This document shows positions 17,750 to 30,628 of a stretch of 40,000 nt of DNA, piece after piece. The translations under genes were made by a program, and so were the position numbers. Numbering within the stretch: position 1 is the stretch's first letter; each line of letters opens with the position of its first letter. Below the pieces are notes generated by a model. That model made no database searches, was not told where the DNA came from, and was given only the letters and a program-made list of their open reading frames with translations. The DNA comes from Symbiodinium natans (taxonomy: Eukaryota; Sar; Dinophyceae; Suessiales; Symbiodiniaceae): the NCBI GenBank assembly GCA_905221605.1, contig CAJNDS010000702.1, positions 746,406 to 786,405 on the forward strand, given 5' to 3'.

Positions 17750-20293
17750 GAAGTTGCAGCGCTGGAGGGGTCGTGTGATTCTGTTTGGCAGCATGTGATA
17801 GACTGTTCCCCTCGCCCATGCGGTGGCAGGGGTGGTCTTGAGGGCTTGCCTTCGTGTGAATCGCATTCGGACCCTCGCTGCGATATGCATGCCAGTGTCT
17901 CTAGTAGTTTTTGTGCTTCTGGTTCGGTGAGTGCAGGTGCAGCCTGCGTGCCCGTTGAGTCTCAGCAAACAGTTGCTACCGTTGTTCCGGTTCTGGACAC
18001 TGGACCTCGTATGACTCCCAGTAAAGGTCCACCTACTCAGTGCTCGCCGGTTCGATTTAGCCGGCTGGATTCGTCGGGCTCTGGCACTTCCCCAGCTTGG
18101 CACCTGCCGATTGCTGATGGCGGCGGCCTAGGGTCTTCAGCTGATTGGCTTGTTCCACGTGCTGAAGTGGATGTGTATCGTCCCTTGCGGGATCGCTTTG
18201 CATCTTTGTGCGACGAATGGAAACTAGTGCCACGTCTTCAGGCTCACTGCCTGGCTAAGTCTGCCGAGTCTTTGTTTTCTCCGCCCGAGCTGCTACGGCT
18301 TCGCGAGGAACTTGTGTCCTTTCTTCGGTCTGCGGCTGTGCCGGGCTCGTTGCGGGTTGAGCCTTACCAGCCATTTCTACTTGACTGCTGGGACGGCCTT
18401 TGCGTCTTGTCAGGCGATGTAGACCATGCACTTCCTGTGACACTCCGTCGTGGGGTTCCCACCGGTGTCCTTGCGCCCATCGAGGCCTCCGGAGTGTGGC
18501 AGGCGCTTGATGAGCCAGTTGAATTTGATGTTGACTTGTCTCTTCTATCGATCCACACTTGCCCATGGAAAAGTGGTCTCGACGATGAAGATTTGACATT
18601 GTCTCTGATGTTGAAAGATGTGTCTGATGGCTTTGCGTTTGAGCTGCCGGGTGGAGAAGCGGAGGCTCATGAGCGGTGGGGATCGACCGTTGCCGCAGGC
18701 AAGCTCGGCATTGCGCAGCCGCCCGGAAAGAAACCCAGACTGACAGGTGATGGCTCCGTGTCAGGAGCAAATGCGGCTTGTTGGATTCTCGAGAAAGTTC
18801 AAAATCCAACTCTTGAAAGTGTTCAGCGTTTTCTGTCGAACTCTGACAGTTTGCTGCAATGGTGTTTGTTCTCGTTTGACGTGCGTGGAGCACACAAACT
18901 TGTCAGAGTCCGCGAGTCGGAACAGGGGTTATCTTGCTTTGTAGTTAAGGGTCGGTGGTTTGCTTATCGCACTTGCTACTTTGGCTGTCGCTGGGCGGCT
19001 TACTGGTTTAGCAGGGTTGGTGGTTTTATCGTTCGCCAACTTCATCGGTTCCTTTGGACCCGCCACGGACTGTTCCTGTATGTGGACGATGGGCTAAACC
19101 TTTTGCCGCGTGAGCAGGGACCGTTTCTGGCCGCGCTGTGCACCATGTTTCTGTGTGCTCTGGGAGTGCCCCTGAGCTGGGAGAAGCTTCGTCTCGGCAC
19201 CCAGCTTGGCTGGATTGGGTGGGACTTGTGCTGTTCCACGCGCTGCGCTCTCCTGCCTGATGCTAAGCGAGAAAAGATGCTCAGTTTGTTGTCGCCGCTT
19301 TTGAAGCCTGGCTCCAGGTTGCTGCGCCGTGACCTTGAGAGAACTATTGGTTTGCTTCTCTGGTTCTCGGGAGCTGCCTCTTGGCTGCGGCCATGGCTTC
19401 AAGAACTATACCGCCTTTTGTACAAGCCTTCAGTGGTTGCCCGCAGTCTGACGGTTCTTCAGTTTGGGGAATTGATTAGATGCTTGTCAGGGTCTCTGCA
19501 TATTATCTCCCCTGCCGCTTTGTCTGATGTCCGGCCGGGCTGGCGGCTGCATTCCGTGAACAACTGTGTGGTTCACTGCAGAAGTGACCAGGCTATTGCC
19601 TCTCCAAGGGTTAGGTCAGGGCAGATTAGGGTGGTTTTCTTTGACTACAAGTCTCAGTGGACACGGACGTCCCAGCCTTCTGTGTTTGCGGCTCAGCTGT
19701 TCAACAAGGCCATCGCTAATCGCGTGAAGATTCCACTTTGCATCCGTGACTCACCTCCGTGCCTGTGCGCAGCCGATGCCTTTGCTAAGGGGGATTTGGT
19801 TGGCTTAGGGGGTTGGTTCCTTTCTCCAGGGGAGTCTTGCGAAGTCGGACGAATCAGGTGGTTCCGTCTCAAACTTACACGTAGTGATCTGCCTTCCTGG
19901 CTGCGGCCTGCCCCTGAGCAATCCATGCAGTCTCTGATCGCTTCATTCGAAGCCCTTGCTCAACTGATTCTGCTTGTGATCCGTTGCAGGGAGTTTGTGC
20001 ACAAGCGCAGTGACTCGTTTGTGGTGCGTCTAACGCAGCTGTGCGACAACTTTGGTGTTGTCGGTGCCTCTTCTCGCATGATGAGCATGAAAGAGCCTAT
20101 GTGCTGGGTTATTCAGGCTTTAGGCTTCTGGTCGGTTCATTTTGGTGTGCGACTGATGTGCTCGGAAATCGCAGGCACTCGCAATGCTTGGGCGGACGCC
20201 CTCAGTCGCGATGGTCTTAGTGGGGTCAACAGTCAACTCGAGCGTCGGGTTGCCTTGTCGGATCTGCTGGATGCTCCTTGGTCCGGCAGTTGA
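17744..20293 (+). CDS. pol: Pol: reverse transcriptase-RNase H
   Basis: 849 residues after the UGA, in frame with Gag. Counting from the GTG at 17795, the reverse transcriptase has motif A F-S-F-D-V-R-G-A-H with D362 and motif C L-Y-V-D-D-G at 428-433 (catalytic D431, D432; codons from 19079). The RNase H domain has D661 (A-D-A-F-A-K-G), E719 (S-F-E-A-L-A-Q), D751 (L-C-D-N-F-G) and D801 (A-W-A-D-A-L-S-R), a complete catalytic set for the DIRS-type RNase H. The first ~170 residues are low-complexity and unassigned. No integrase, protease or adenine methyltransferase domain follows; Ngaro/PAT-type elements also lack the methyltransferase. It makes the DNA copy of the element RNA. The ORF ends in TGA 78 bp before repeat B1. 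Confidence 0.9.
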   Translation, partial: LSEVAALEGSCDSVWQHVIDCSPRPCGGRGGLEGLPSCESHSDPRCDMHASVSSSFCASGSVSAGAACVPVESQQTVATVVPVLDTGPRMTPSKGPPTQCSPVRFSRLDSSGSGTSPAWHLPIADGGGLGSSADWLVPRAEVDVYRPLRDRFASLCDEWKLVPRLQAHCLAKSAESLFSPPELLRLREELVSFLRSAAVPGSLRVEPYQPFLLDCWDGLCVLSGDVDHALPVTLRRGVPTGVLAPIEASGVWQALDEPVEFDVDLSLLSIHTCPWKSGLDDEDLTLSLMLKDVSDGFAFELPGGEAEAHERWGSTVAAGKLGIAQPPGKKPRLTGDGSVSGANAACWILEKVQNPTLESVQRFLSNSDSLLQWCLFSFDVRGAHKLVRVRESEQGLSCFVVKGRWFAYRTCYFGCRWAAYWFSRVGGFIVRQLHRFLWTRHGLFLYVDDGLNLLPREQGPFLAALCTMFLCALGVPLSWEKLRLGTQLGWIGWDLCCSTRCALLPDAKREKMLSLLSPLLKPGSRLLRRDLERTIGLLLWFSGAASWLRPWLQELYRLLYKPSVVARSLTVLQFGELIRCLSGSLHIISPAALSDVRPGWRLHSVNNCVVHCRSDQAIASPRVRSGQIRVVFFDYKSQWTRTSQPSVFAAQLFNKAIANRVKIPLCIRDSPPCLCAADAFAKGDLVGLGGWFLSPGESCEVGRIRWFRLKLTRSDLPSWLRPAPEQSMQSLIASFEALAQLILLVIRCREFVHKRSDSFVVRLTQLCDNFGVVGASSRMMSMKEPMCWVIQALGFWSVHFGVRLMCSEIAGTRNAWADALSRDGLSGVNSQLERRVALSDLLDAPWSGS

Positions 20294-20370
20294 GCCTTCA
20301 CCCTGCGGTTGGGGTTTTGTCAAGGCTTACTCGTGTAGCCTCAACTGCAATGGCCCGCGCACCTTTCAGG
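20294..20370 (+). other. Short 3' leader to repeat B1
   Basis: 77 bp between the Pol stop and B1; nothing recognisable. Confidence 0.6.
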
Positions 20371-20494
20371 TGGGTTTGTGATGCCTTCCCCCTGCGGCCC
20401 TGGCAGCTGCCTGTGGCCCAGGGTGGACCAGTGCGCGATCCATTGATAAGTGCGTGTTGCAGTTTGAGCGTGTAAGCCCGGGTTGGAAGTGTTG
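20371..20494 (+). repeat. Split direct repeat B1 (124 bp)
   Basis: Appears identical to 20763-20886. Its last base (G 20494) is also the first base of A2, so the B1/A2 joint GTGTTGGTAGG is just what joining the element's two ends would give. Confidence 0.95.
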
Positions 20495-20641
20495 GTAGGC
20501 CTGCGCGCCCCGTGCATGCCCCGAACACTTCCCATACCACGGCCCCGCGTCATCCCGCGTCTTGTAGTGTCGGCTCACAGCCTTTCGATTTGTGGAGGGC
20601 GTGGCCCTTTGTGGGGTATTGCAGGTTTCGCCTGCAAAAGC
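20494..20641 (+). repeat. Split direct repeat A2 (148 bp)
   Basis: Appears identical to A1, including the TTGCAGG/CCTGCAA hairpin at 20619-20637. Confidence 0.95.
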
Positions 20642-20762
20642 CCACCCGCCCTCCCTTTTTTGCTCTCTTTGTTACACTTGTTCACTGCAGCTGATGAGTC
20701 GTTGCAGCTGGGCGGCTGGTTTGCCAGCCTTTCGTGTGCCCGAGTGCACTTTAAACGGGGTT
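20642..20762 (+). other. Unique 121 bp between A2 and B2
   Basis: Begins with a pyrimidine-rich tract (CCACCCGCCCTCCCTTTTTT). In Ngaro/PAT logic this belongs to the element's 3' part between A2 and B2. No ORF. Confidence 0.8.
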
Positions 20763-20886
20763 TGGGTTTGTGATGCCTTCCCCCTGCGGCCCTGGCAGCT
20801 GCCTGTGGCCCAGGGTGGACCAGTGCGCGATCCATTGATAAGTGCGTGTTGCAGTTTGAGCGTGTAAGCCCGGGTTGGAAGTGTTG
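20763..20886 (+). repeat. Split direct repeat B2 (right end)
   Basis: Appears identical to B1. The element ends at G 20886, after which host sequence TGATCACACGG resumes as in the empty sites of copies 1 and 3. Confidence 0.95.
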
Positions 20887-21302
20887 TGATCACACGGTGG
20901 CAGGATGCTGGGTTGTGGGGCCGTACCAAAGCATCCTTGCACGACGGCCGCCTGGGGCAGGCGCGGAACGTTGCGTGTCGCGAGTGACTGCGAGTGATGT
21001 GAAGCAGATTGATTGGGGGGTGGCTGGGTAGGCCAGCCATGGCTTGGAGCGGAAAGACAGCCTGGCGAAGGAGCAGTGTTGCCAGCGTTGCCCAGTGTTG
21101 CCAGTGTGTTGCCCTTGCAGGTGATCCTTTGGTTGAGATTGTCTCCAGTTTCGGCAGGACATGTTGCGGAAATACATTGAGCGGTATGGCAAAGTCCCTG
21201 ACCGTGCAGCACCTCGGCTTAGCAACGCCCCCTCCCCCCCCCCTGACCCCCCGCTCCACCCAGCGCATGGAGAGATCAAGCCGTGCTTTGTCTCTTGAGC
21301 AG
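20887..21302 (+). other. Weak exon candidates, copy 2, right of insertion
   Basis: Equivalent to 5972-6377. It includes the D-M-L-R-K-Y-I-E-R-Y-G-K candidate near 21160 (with V for I) and a C-rich tract at about 21226-21262. Confidence 0.4.
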
Positions 21303-21422
21303 GCTTGTCGAACGCAGTGCACATGCTCATGCGGCCGTGCCAAGGACCAGCTAACAAAATTTGCGCAGAACATGCAGCAGTGCCTGCCCTTCGCCTGGGC
21401 ACGCGATGTCCTGGCCACTTAG
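21303..21422 (+). CDS. 3' exon with Cys-rich start, copy 2
   Basis: Follows CTCTTGAGCAG and ends in TAG at 21420-21422. Same predicted peptide as copies 1 and 3, all base differences being synonymous. Confidence 0.6.
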   Translation, partial: ACRTQCTCSCGRAKDQLTKFAQNMQQCLPFAWARDVLAT

Positions 21423-22191
21423 CAGACTTGGTGCTTGTTGTTTGTGTGATATTGAGTGATTCTCGGGGACGGGGCGTCTCTATACCTGAAGAAGTCGAGC
21501 AACATCTTTCAACTCGAAGGAAAAAGCTTAGTTTGATTTGGGCACGCTTGCGAGTTTTGCCCGATCTTTTTCGTTCTCGTCACCGGGTCCACATGCTCCC
21601 TAGAGAACTTCACTTTGTGCGTGGTCCTTGCTAGCAGCGAATGAGCGCGGGTGCTTTCTGGATCAGTCTTGAGGTTGTTTGGGGGGGGGGGGGGGGGGGG
21701 GGGCTGCGCTGCAGATTTTTTTAGCTATAGGAGCTGCTAAGAAAAGCGCGCAGAGCCCAGAGTCCTAAAGTGGTGGCCAAATGCAGCCCGCTCAGGTTGT
21801 TCAAGTTTTTCCCCACCCTTCGGTGTGGGGTTGTTAGATTTTCAAACTCAACTCTTCTCCTCGCCCGGAACTCTTCTCCTCGCCCGTCTACTCCTCGCTC
21901 CCCAGATTCTCCGGAGTACCCAGCCCCAGAGCCTTCCTGGAGTGCCCAGCCCCAGTGTCCCGGGAGTGCCCAGCTCCAGAGTCTCCCTGGAGTGCCCTGC
22001 CTAGCCACCCCAGAGTGTCCGTCTCCCTACCCCAGAGTCTCCTGCCCAACCCCAGAGTGTCCCCGGAGTGCCCAGCCCCAGAGTGTCCCTGGAGCCCAAC
22101 CCTAGAGTATCTCTACCAAGACGGGTGGGGATGTTCGAAGTAAACTAATTTGAAGATCATACGGACCCCCATTATATCGGATTCGTGTCCA
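21423..22191 (+). other. Helical exon candidate, poly-G and minisatellite, copy 2
   Basis: Contains the V-S-I-P-E-E-V-E-Q-H frame near 21477-21634 (the short version without 8 codons), a 23-G run at 21681-21703 and the longer minisatellite at about 21915-22105. Confidence 0.5.
21681..21703. repeat. Poly-G tract (23 G)
   Basis: Aligned with 27 Gs at 29832-29858 in copy 3 and with only short G runs near 6789-6808 in copy 1. Confidence 0.9.
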
Positions 22192-22404
22192 GATGTGCTC
22201 GATGCAGAAACTGCTCATGCAAGGCAGCTGCCTGATTCACGCGCCGGCAGCGTGCCGCCACACCTCGGCGACTCTAACGTGGAGGAGGCGCTTCGGCAAT
22301 CGCCGCGCAGGGCGCGGAAAGCATTCGGGGTGCCGCCCCGATCCACGTCACACTTCATGACATCCAAGCCATTCCTTTCTTTGCACACTTGGGAGGCACC
22401 TTGA
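22192..22404 (+). CDS. Conserved 3' exon (D-V-L-D-A-E-T-A-H...), copy 2
   Basis: Same frame as 7123-7404. Here TTA has become TGA at 22402-22404, so the open frame stops 23 codons earlier than in copies 1 and 3. If the real exon ends at GAG|GC before this point, the change is harmless and lies in an intron. Confidence 0.62.
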   Translation, partial: DVLDAETAHARQLPDSRAGSVPPHLGDSNVEEALRQSPRRARKAFGVPPRSTSHFMTSKPFLSLHTWEAP

Positions 22405-24720
22405 CCGGCACCGCGGATTGCCGCTAAGCAGCAAGGATTGCACAGCACCAGGAGTCGAAGATGTGCGCCGTGATGCAATATGTATTGCTGTGACATGCAT
22501 TTCCCGCCCCCAGGCCTTGCAGAGCGCGTGGCCTCCGAGCGGCATGCTGCGAGCCGCAAAAGAGACGCATCGTTGCAGCCCAGGTTCTTTTCGCGGTTGT
22601 CAGTGGAGGTTTAGGCAAGTTTCGCCGAGTTTCGCTCGTAGTTTCAGGGCATCGCCACCAACACCAGAAGAATCCCAAAGGATTTCATCATGTTTCGGCT
22701 TTTAAGTGCTGCCCGGGATCGGCGCCTCACGGGTCTCTCAGGCCTTGCGACGGACATTTAGGTTCCCCCAACTGATTCTAAAGTCCGCGCGTGCCCGTGC
22801 CATCTCGGTGTATACAGTAGAAGGAAGGCCTTTCGAACATGTAGCGTTGACCCTCTTGCCCTTGAAGACGGCCCGTAGGCCCGTAGGCGCTTTGCGCCTG
22901 CTCTGCTCGACGTATTGCGCAGCTTGTGACCTGACGTATACCTGACCTCGCCGCGCACCACACCACAACGAAGAAGATCAACTTGCGCACGCACACTTCT
23001 TCTTGCTACATCTTGCTACGGCTGCTATAGCATGGGCTTCGGGGTCTGGGGGTGTGTCAAAGAAGTTTTTGTGCGGTGAATCATGGCGCTTTTCAGAGCG
23101 CCCTTCCCTGGGGCAGCGCAACCGGTGGTGGCGGCTCGGCAGGAGTTCGGCGAGCATGTGCACGGTGCCATTTAACTTTTCTAGGACCTGAAACATGTCT
23201 GACACTTTGCTTTGAGTGATCCGCTTGGCAGTTCACGCGCTGCGATATTCTGCCCACATAACCAGGTGTCACGAACCGTCAGTCGGAAACCCGGAGCTCG
23301 ACAGCCTCGTGCCGTTCGCACCGCCGTTTGTACCAGCGCTGTACGTACTCCAGACATCCCCCGCTTCATATCACGTGGCTGAGGTCCGGTCCGCTTGTGT
23401 GAGACTGAGATCTGGCACCTTGCGCAGCCTGTTGCGCAGCCTGTTGCGCAGCCTGCAGTCCTTCCCATCTCACGGTCCCCAAACACGAGGCCCACCATAC
23501 GTGTGCGGTCGCAGACGCCGCCACGGTTCAAGAGTGCGGCCCGCCTGCGTTTCAAGGCATGTGTTTCAAGGCGGTCACAGAGAATTTGACATGGAACCCG
23601 CCAAACTGGGCCAAACTGGACCAAGGTCACTCGGTTCTGCGGCAATGCGGCTACCAAGACATGTCTTGCAGCAAGCAGCATCTACAGTGACGACTGTGAA
23701 GTGCTTTGGGTCCTGACTGAGTGACTGGCGCCTGGGCCAGGAAAGGTCACCGTTTGTGACGCCGCGAAACGCCGGGGCCTTCCTGGGCCCATCCCGGCCC
23801 ATGACGTGCCAGCTCATGTGTGTTGCGTGCACTTTCGCGCTCTCTCAGGCCAAAGGCCGTGATGAAACAAGGGCTGCGCTCTTGGAGCCTTGCAAAGAGC
23901 GGAGCCTTATGATGCGATGGTTTTTTGGCCGGAACTAGAGCTGAGGCTGCCAGCCTGGCCACCCTGACCCCGATGAAGGTCGGGAGCTTTAGCCCCGTTT
24001 TTGGTTTGGAGAGGTTGGGAGCCTCGCAGCCATATCGCAGCCTTGAAAGTGAAGGCCCAGAGGGCGGTCAAGGCGGTCAAGCCCGGACCGGCGGAAGCGC
24101 CACGGGCCCAGAAAACTGCAGGAAAATTGTCGTGGGCGGACGAGGCCAGCGCTTGTGGCCTCTGGTGGTATATTGCTGTGGGGGAGGGCAGAAGAGAATG
24201 GTGAAACATTAGGGCTCCCGAGTGACTAGTGCCAAAGTTTGTTCAACTTCAGGGGTCCTCCAGGCCGAGTGCATTTGCAGTATCTGGGCATGCAGGCCTC
24301 CGAAGTACTGTGTTGTTGCTACAGTAGCCTCTGCGCTCGCTTCGTTGCTGATGTTGTTGTTTGTTTCGTGCTTGTGCTATTTGTAACCTGGTAGCTGTTG
24401 CTTTGCTGTGCATGCGGATGTGTGCACTGCTGTGCAGTTGGGTACAGGCTCGGCAGCAAGGCCCCAGGCTTTTAAAAGCATTGCAGTGGACGTGCCGAGG
24501 CCTCCCTTGCCGATGCTTCTGGGAGGGGAGGCCCGCGACGTGAAAACCCTAAGCCAGTCCTAAACCCTATAAACCCTGCCTTGTGCGAGAGTGAGTGACT
24601 AAACCCTATAAACACCACAAACGGCTGGGTCGGGACGCCCGCAAATTTGAAGTACCATCCAAAGCGGAGGCGGGTCGTTGGAGTATGCTGGCCTCCGCGA
24701 ATTGCTGCCCCAACATGCAG
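22405..24720. other. Unit 2/unit 3 boundary region
   Basis: Holds the short exon equivalent to 7443-7512 (about 22514-22583), a two-copy GTAGGCCC array, the 12-bp repeat at 23420-23455 and the telomere-type tract at 24545-24612. No further exon is resolved. Confidence 0.5.
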
Positions 24721-28484
<3,764 letters not shown>

Positions 28485-29457
28485 GACTCCATCCCCGGCG
28501 TGATGAGACACTCTGTCCATATGCCGCCGCACGTCGAAATGCCCCTTCACATTAAAGATCGCATCTTCGCGTTGGATCTCCCTCTCGTACTTGAGGCGAC
28601 AGTTTCGTTGACGGCGTGCATGGTGTGAAATTGCATGACGTACCTACAGGAGGAGCTCTGGGACGTCTCGGAATCCAGCCAATGCTCACCTGGCTCTGCG
28701 AGGCCAGCAGTTGGCAGGTGGTCGGAAGTGGGACTGCGAAAAGTAGCAGAATGCATCAGAACGCTGTCTGCAGGGCTTCGAGCTCCCACGACGCTGTGCT
28801 GCCGGGCGCCGTGCAGGAAGAGCTTGAAAGCCGCTTTTGGAGTACTGCCTCTAGGTTACAGATGCCACCAGCCTTCAATCACTCTGCACGTTTGCTTTGA
28901 CCGTGCCCGTGGTGTCCTCACAGGAGATACCGCAGCAGCCCGCGTCGTCTCGCAGAGCACCCGTGCCTTGACATACCTGACATGAAGTGTCGTGTGAGCC
29001 ATGCATCTCGCCGTTCTGCCTACTGAATCGCTAAAAGCTTTACTGCCTAGGTGATCACACGGTGGCAGGATGCTGGGTTGTGGGGCCGTACCAAAGCATC
29101 CTTGCAAGACGGCCGCCTGGGGCAGGCGCGGAACGTTGTGTGTCGCGAGTGACTGCGAGTGATGTGAAGCAGATTGATTGGGGTGTGGCTGGGTAGGCCA
29201 GCCATGGCTTGGAGCGGAAAGACAGCCTGGCGAAGGAGCAGTGTTGCCAGCGTTGCCCAGTGTTGCCCTTGCAGGTGATCCTTTGGTTGAGATTGTCTCC
29301 AGTTTCGGCAGGACATGTTGCGGAAATACATTGAGCGGTATGGCAAAATCCCTGACCGTGCAGCACCTCGGCTTAGCAACGCCCCCTCCCCCCCCCCCCG
29401 ACCCCCCTCTCCACCCAGCGCATGGAGAGATCAAGCCGTGCTTTGTCTCTTGAGCAG
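28485..29457 (+). other. Weak exon candidates and empty insertion site, copy 3
   Basis: Equivalent to 5368-6377. The unbroken sequence CTGCCTAGGTGATC near 29044-29057 is the empty form of the retrotransposon target. A C-rich tract is at about 29381-29412. Confidence 0.45.
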
Positions 29458-29577
29458 GCTTGTCGAACGCAGTGCACATGCTCATGCGGCCGTGCCAAGG
29501 ACCAGCTAACAAAATTTGCGCAGAACATGCAGCAGTGCCTGCCCTTCGCCTGGGCACGCGATGTCCTGGCCACTTAG
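29458..29577 (+). CDS. 3' exon with Cys-rich start, copy 3
   Basis: Follows CTCTTGAGCAG and ends in TAG at 29575-29577. Predicted peptide as in copies 1 and 2. Confidence 0.6.
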   Translation, partial: ACRTQCTCSCGRAKDQLTKFAQNMQQCLPFAWARDVLAT

Positions 29578-30346
29578 CAGACTTGGTGCTTGTTGTTTGT
29601 GTGATATTGTGTGATTCTCGGGGACGGGGCGTCTCTATACCTGAAGAAGTCGAGCAACATCTTTCAACTCGAAGGAAAAAGCTTAGTTTGATTTGGGCAC
29701 GCTTGCGAGTTTTGCCCGATCTTTTTGGTTCTCGTCACCGGGTCCACATGCTCCCTAGAGAACTTCACTTTGTGCGTGGTCCTTGCTAGCAGTGAATGAG
29801 CGCGGGTGCTTTCTGGATCAGTCTTGAGGTTGGGGGGGGGGGGGGGGGGGGGGGGGGGCTGCGCTGCAGATTTTTTTAGCTATAGGAGCTGCTAAGAAAA
29901 GCGCGCAGAGCCCAGAGTCCTAAAGTGGTGGCCAAATGCAGCCCGCTCAGGTTGTTCAAGTTTTTCCCCGCCCTTCGGTGTGGGGTTGTTAGATTTTCAA
30001 ACTCAACTCTTCTCCTCGCCCGGAACTCTTCTCCCGTCTACTCCTCGCTCCCCAGATTCTCCGGAGTACCCAGCCCCAGAGCCTTCCTGGAGTGCCCAAC
30101 CCCAGTGTCCCGGGAGTGCCCAGCTCCAGAGTCTCCCTGGAGTGCCCTGCCTGGAGCCCAACCCCAGAGTGTCCGTCTCCCTACCCCAGAGTCTCCTGCC
30201 CAACCCCAGAGTGTCCCCAGAGTGCCCAGCCCCAGAGTGTCCCTGGAGCCCAACCGTAGAGTATCTCTACCAGGAGAGGGTGGGGATGTTCGAAGTAAAC
30301 TAATTTGAAGATCATACGGACCCCCATTATATCGGATTCGTGTCCA
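29578..30346 (+). other. Helical exon candidate, poly-G and minisatellite, copy 3
   Basis: V-S-I-P-E-E-V-E-Q-H frame near 29632-29789, 27-G run at 29832-29858, minisatellite at about 30070-30262. Confidence 0.5.
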
Positions 30347-30628
30347 GATGTGCTCGATGCAGAAACTGCTCATGCAAGGCAGCTGCCTGATTCACGCGCC
30401 GGCAGCGTGCCGCCACACCTCGGCGACTCTAACGTGGAAGAGGCGCTTCGGCAATCGCCTCGCAGGGCGCGTAAAGCATTCGGGGCGCCGCCCCGATCCA
30501 CGTCACACTTCATGACATCCAAGCCATTCCTTTCTTTGCACACTTGGGAGGCACCTTTACCGGCACCGCGGATTGCCGCTAAGCAGCAAGGATTGCACAG
30601 CACCAGGAGTCGAAGACATGCGCCGTGA
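30347..30628 (+). CDS. Conserved 3' exon (D-V-L-D-A-E-T-A-H...), copy 3
   Basis: Same frame and same end (TGA 30626-30628) as copy 1. Differences from copy 1 in the core are synonymous. Confidence 0.65.
   Translation, partial: DVLDAETAHARQLPDSRAGSVPPHLGDSNVEEALRQSPRRARKAFGAPPRSTSHFMTSKPFLSLHTWEAPLPAPRIAAKQQGLHSTRSRRHAP

Larger units (their letters stand above)
13972..20886 (+). mobile_element. Tyrosine-recombinase retrotransposon (DIRS superorder, Ngaro/PAT-like)
   Basis: 6,915 bp with the order A1 (13972-14119), tyrosine recombinase, Gag-like, RT-RNase H, B1 (20371-20494), A2 (20494-20641), 121 bp of unique sequence, B2 (20763-20886). A1 and A2 (148 bp) appear identical, as do B1 and B2 (124 bp). 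This split-direct-repeat plan is known for Ngaro and PAT elements. The empty site CCTAGGTGATC is seen in copies 1 (near 5971) and 3 (near 29050). Here the left flank reads CCTAG then GGTAGGCC, and the right end reads GTGTTG then TGATC. One G is shared and there is no target-site duplication, as expected for recombinase-mediated insertion. There is no aspartic protease and no methyltransferase domain. Identical repeats and open ORFs suggest a recent, possibly still active copy. The recombinase-first gene order differs from the usual Gag-RT-recombinase order of DIRS/Ngaro. Confidence 0.93.
7933..22961 (+). repeat. Tandem unit, copy 2 (split by a transposon)
   Basis: 15.0 kb, of which 6,915 bp is the inserted retrotransposon; without it the unit is about 8.1 kb. 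Segment order matches copies 1 and 3. Confidence 0.93.

Noticed and set aside
17744-17794. UGA reassigned as a sense codon instead of readthrough
   Set aside because: All three transposon ORFs end in UGA and would gain only short unconserved tails if it were sense. One in-frame UGA at a Gag/Pol joint is better explained by readthrough.
18255-18893. 212-codon antisense ORF within pol
   Set aside because: It is a mirror of the pol reading frame, is Arg/Gln/Thr-rich without domains, and lies opposite a well-supported RT gene.
13972-20886. LTR retrotransposon or Crypton DNA transposon
   Set aside because: There are no long terminal repeats at both ends, no DDE integrase and no target-site duplication, which rules out a typical LTR element. 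RT-RNase H and Gag rule out a Crypton.
20672-21418. 248-codon minus-strand ORF across the transposon's right end
   Set aside because: It joins transposon and host sequence that were not adjacent before insertion, so it cannot be an old gene. No motif is visible.
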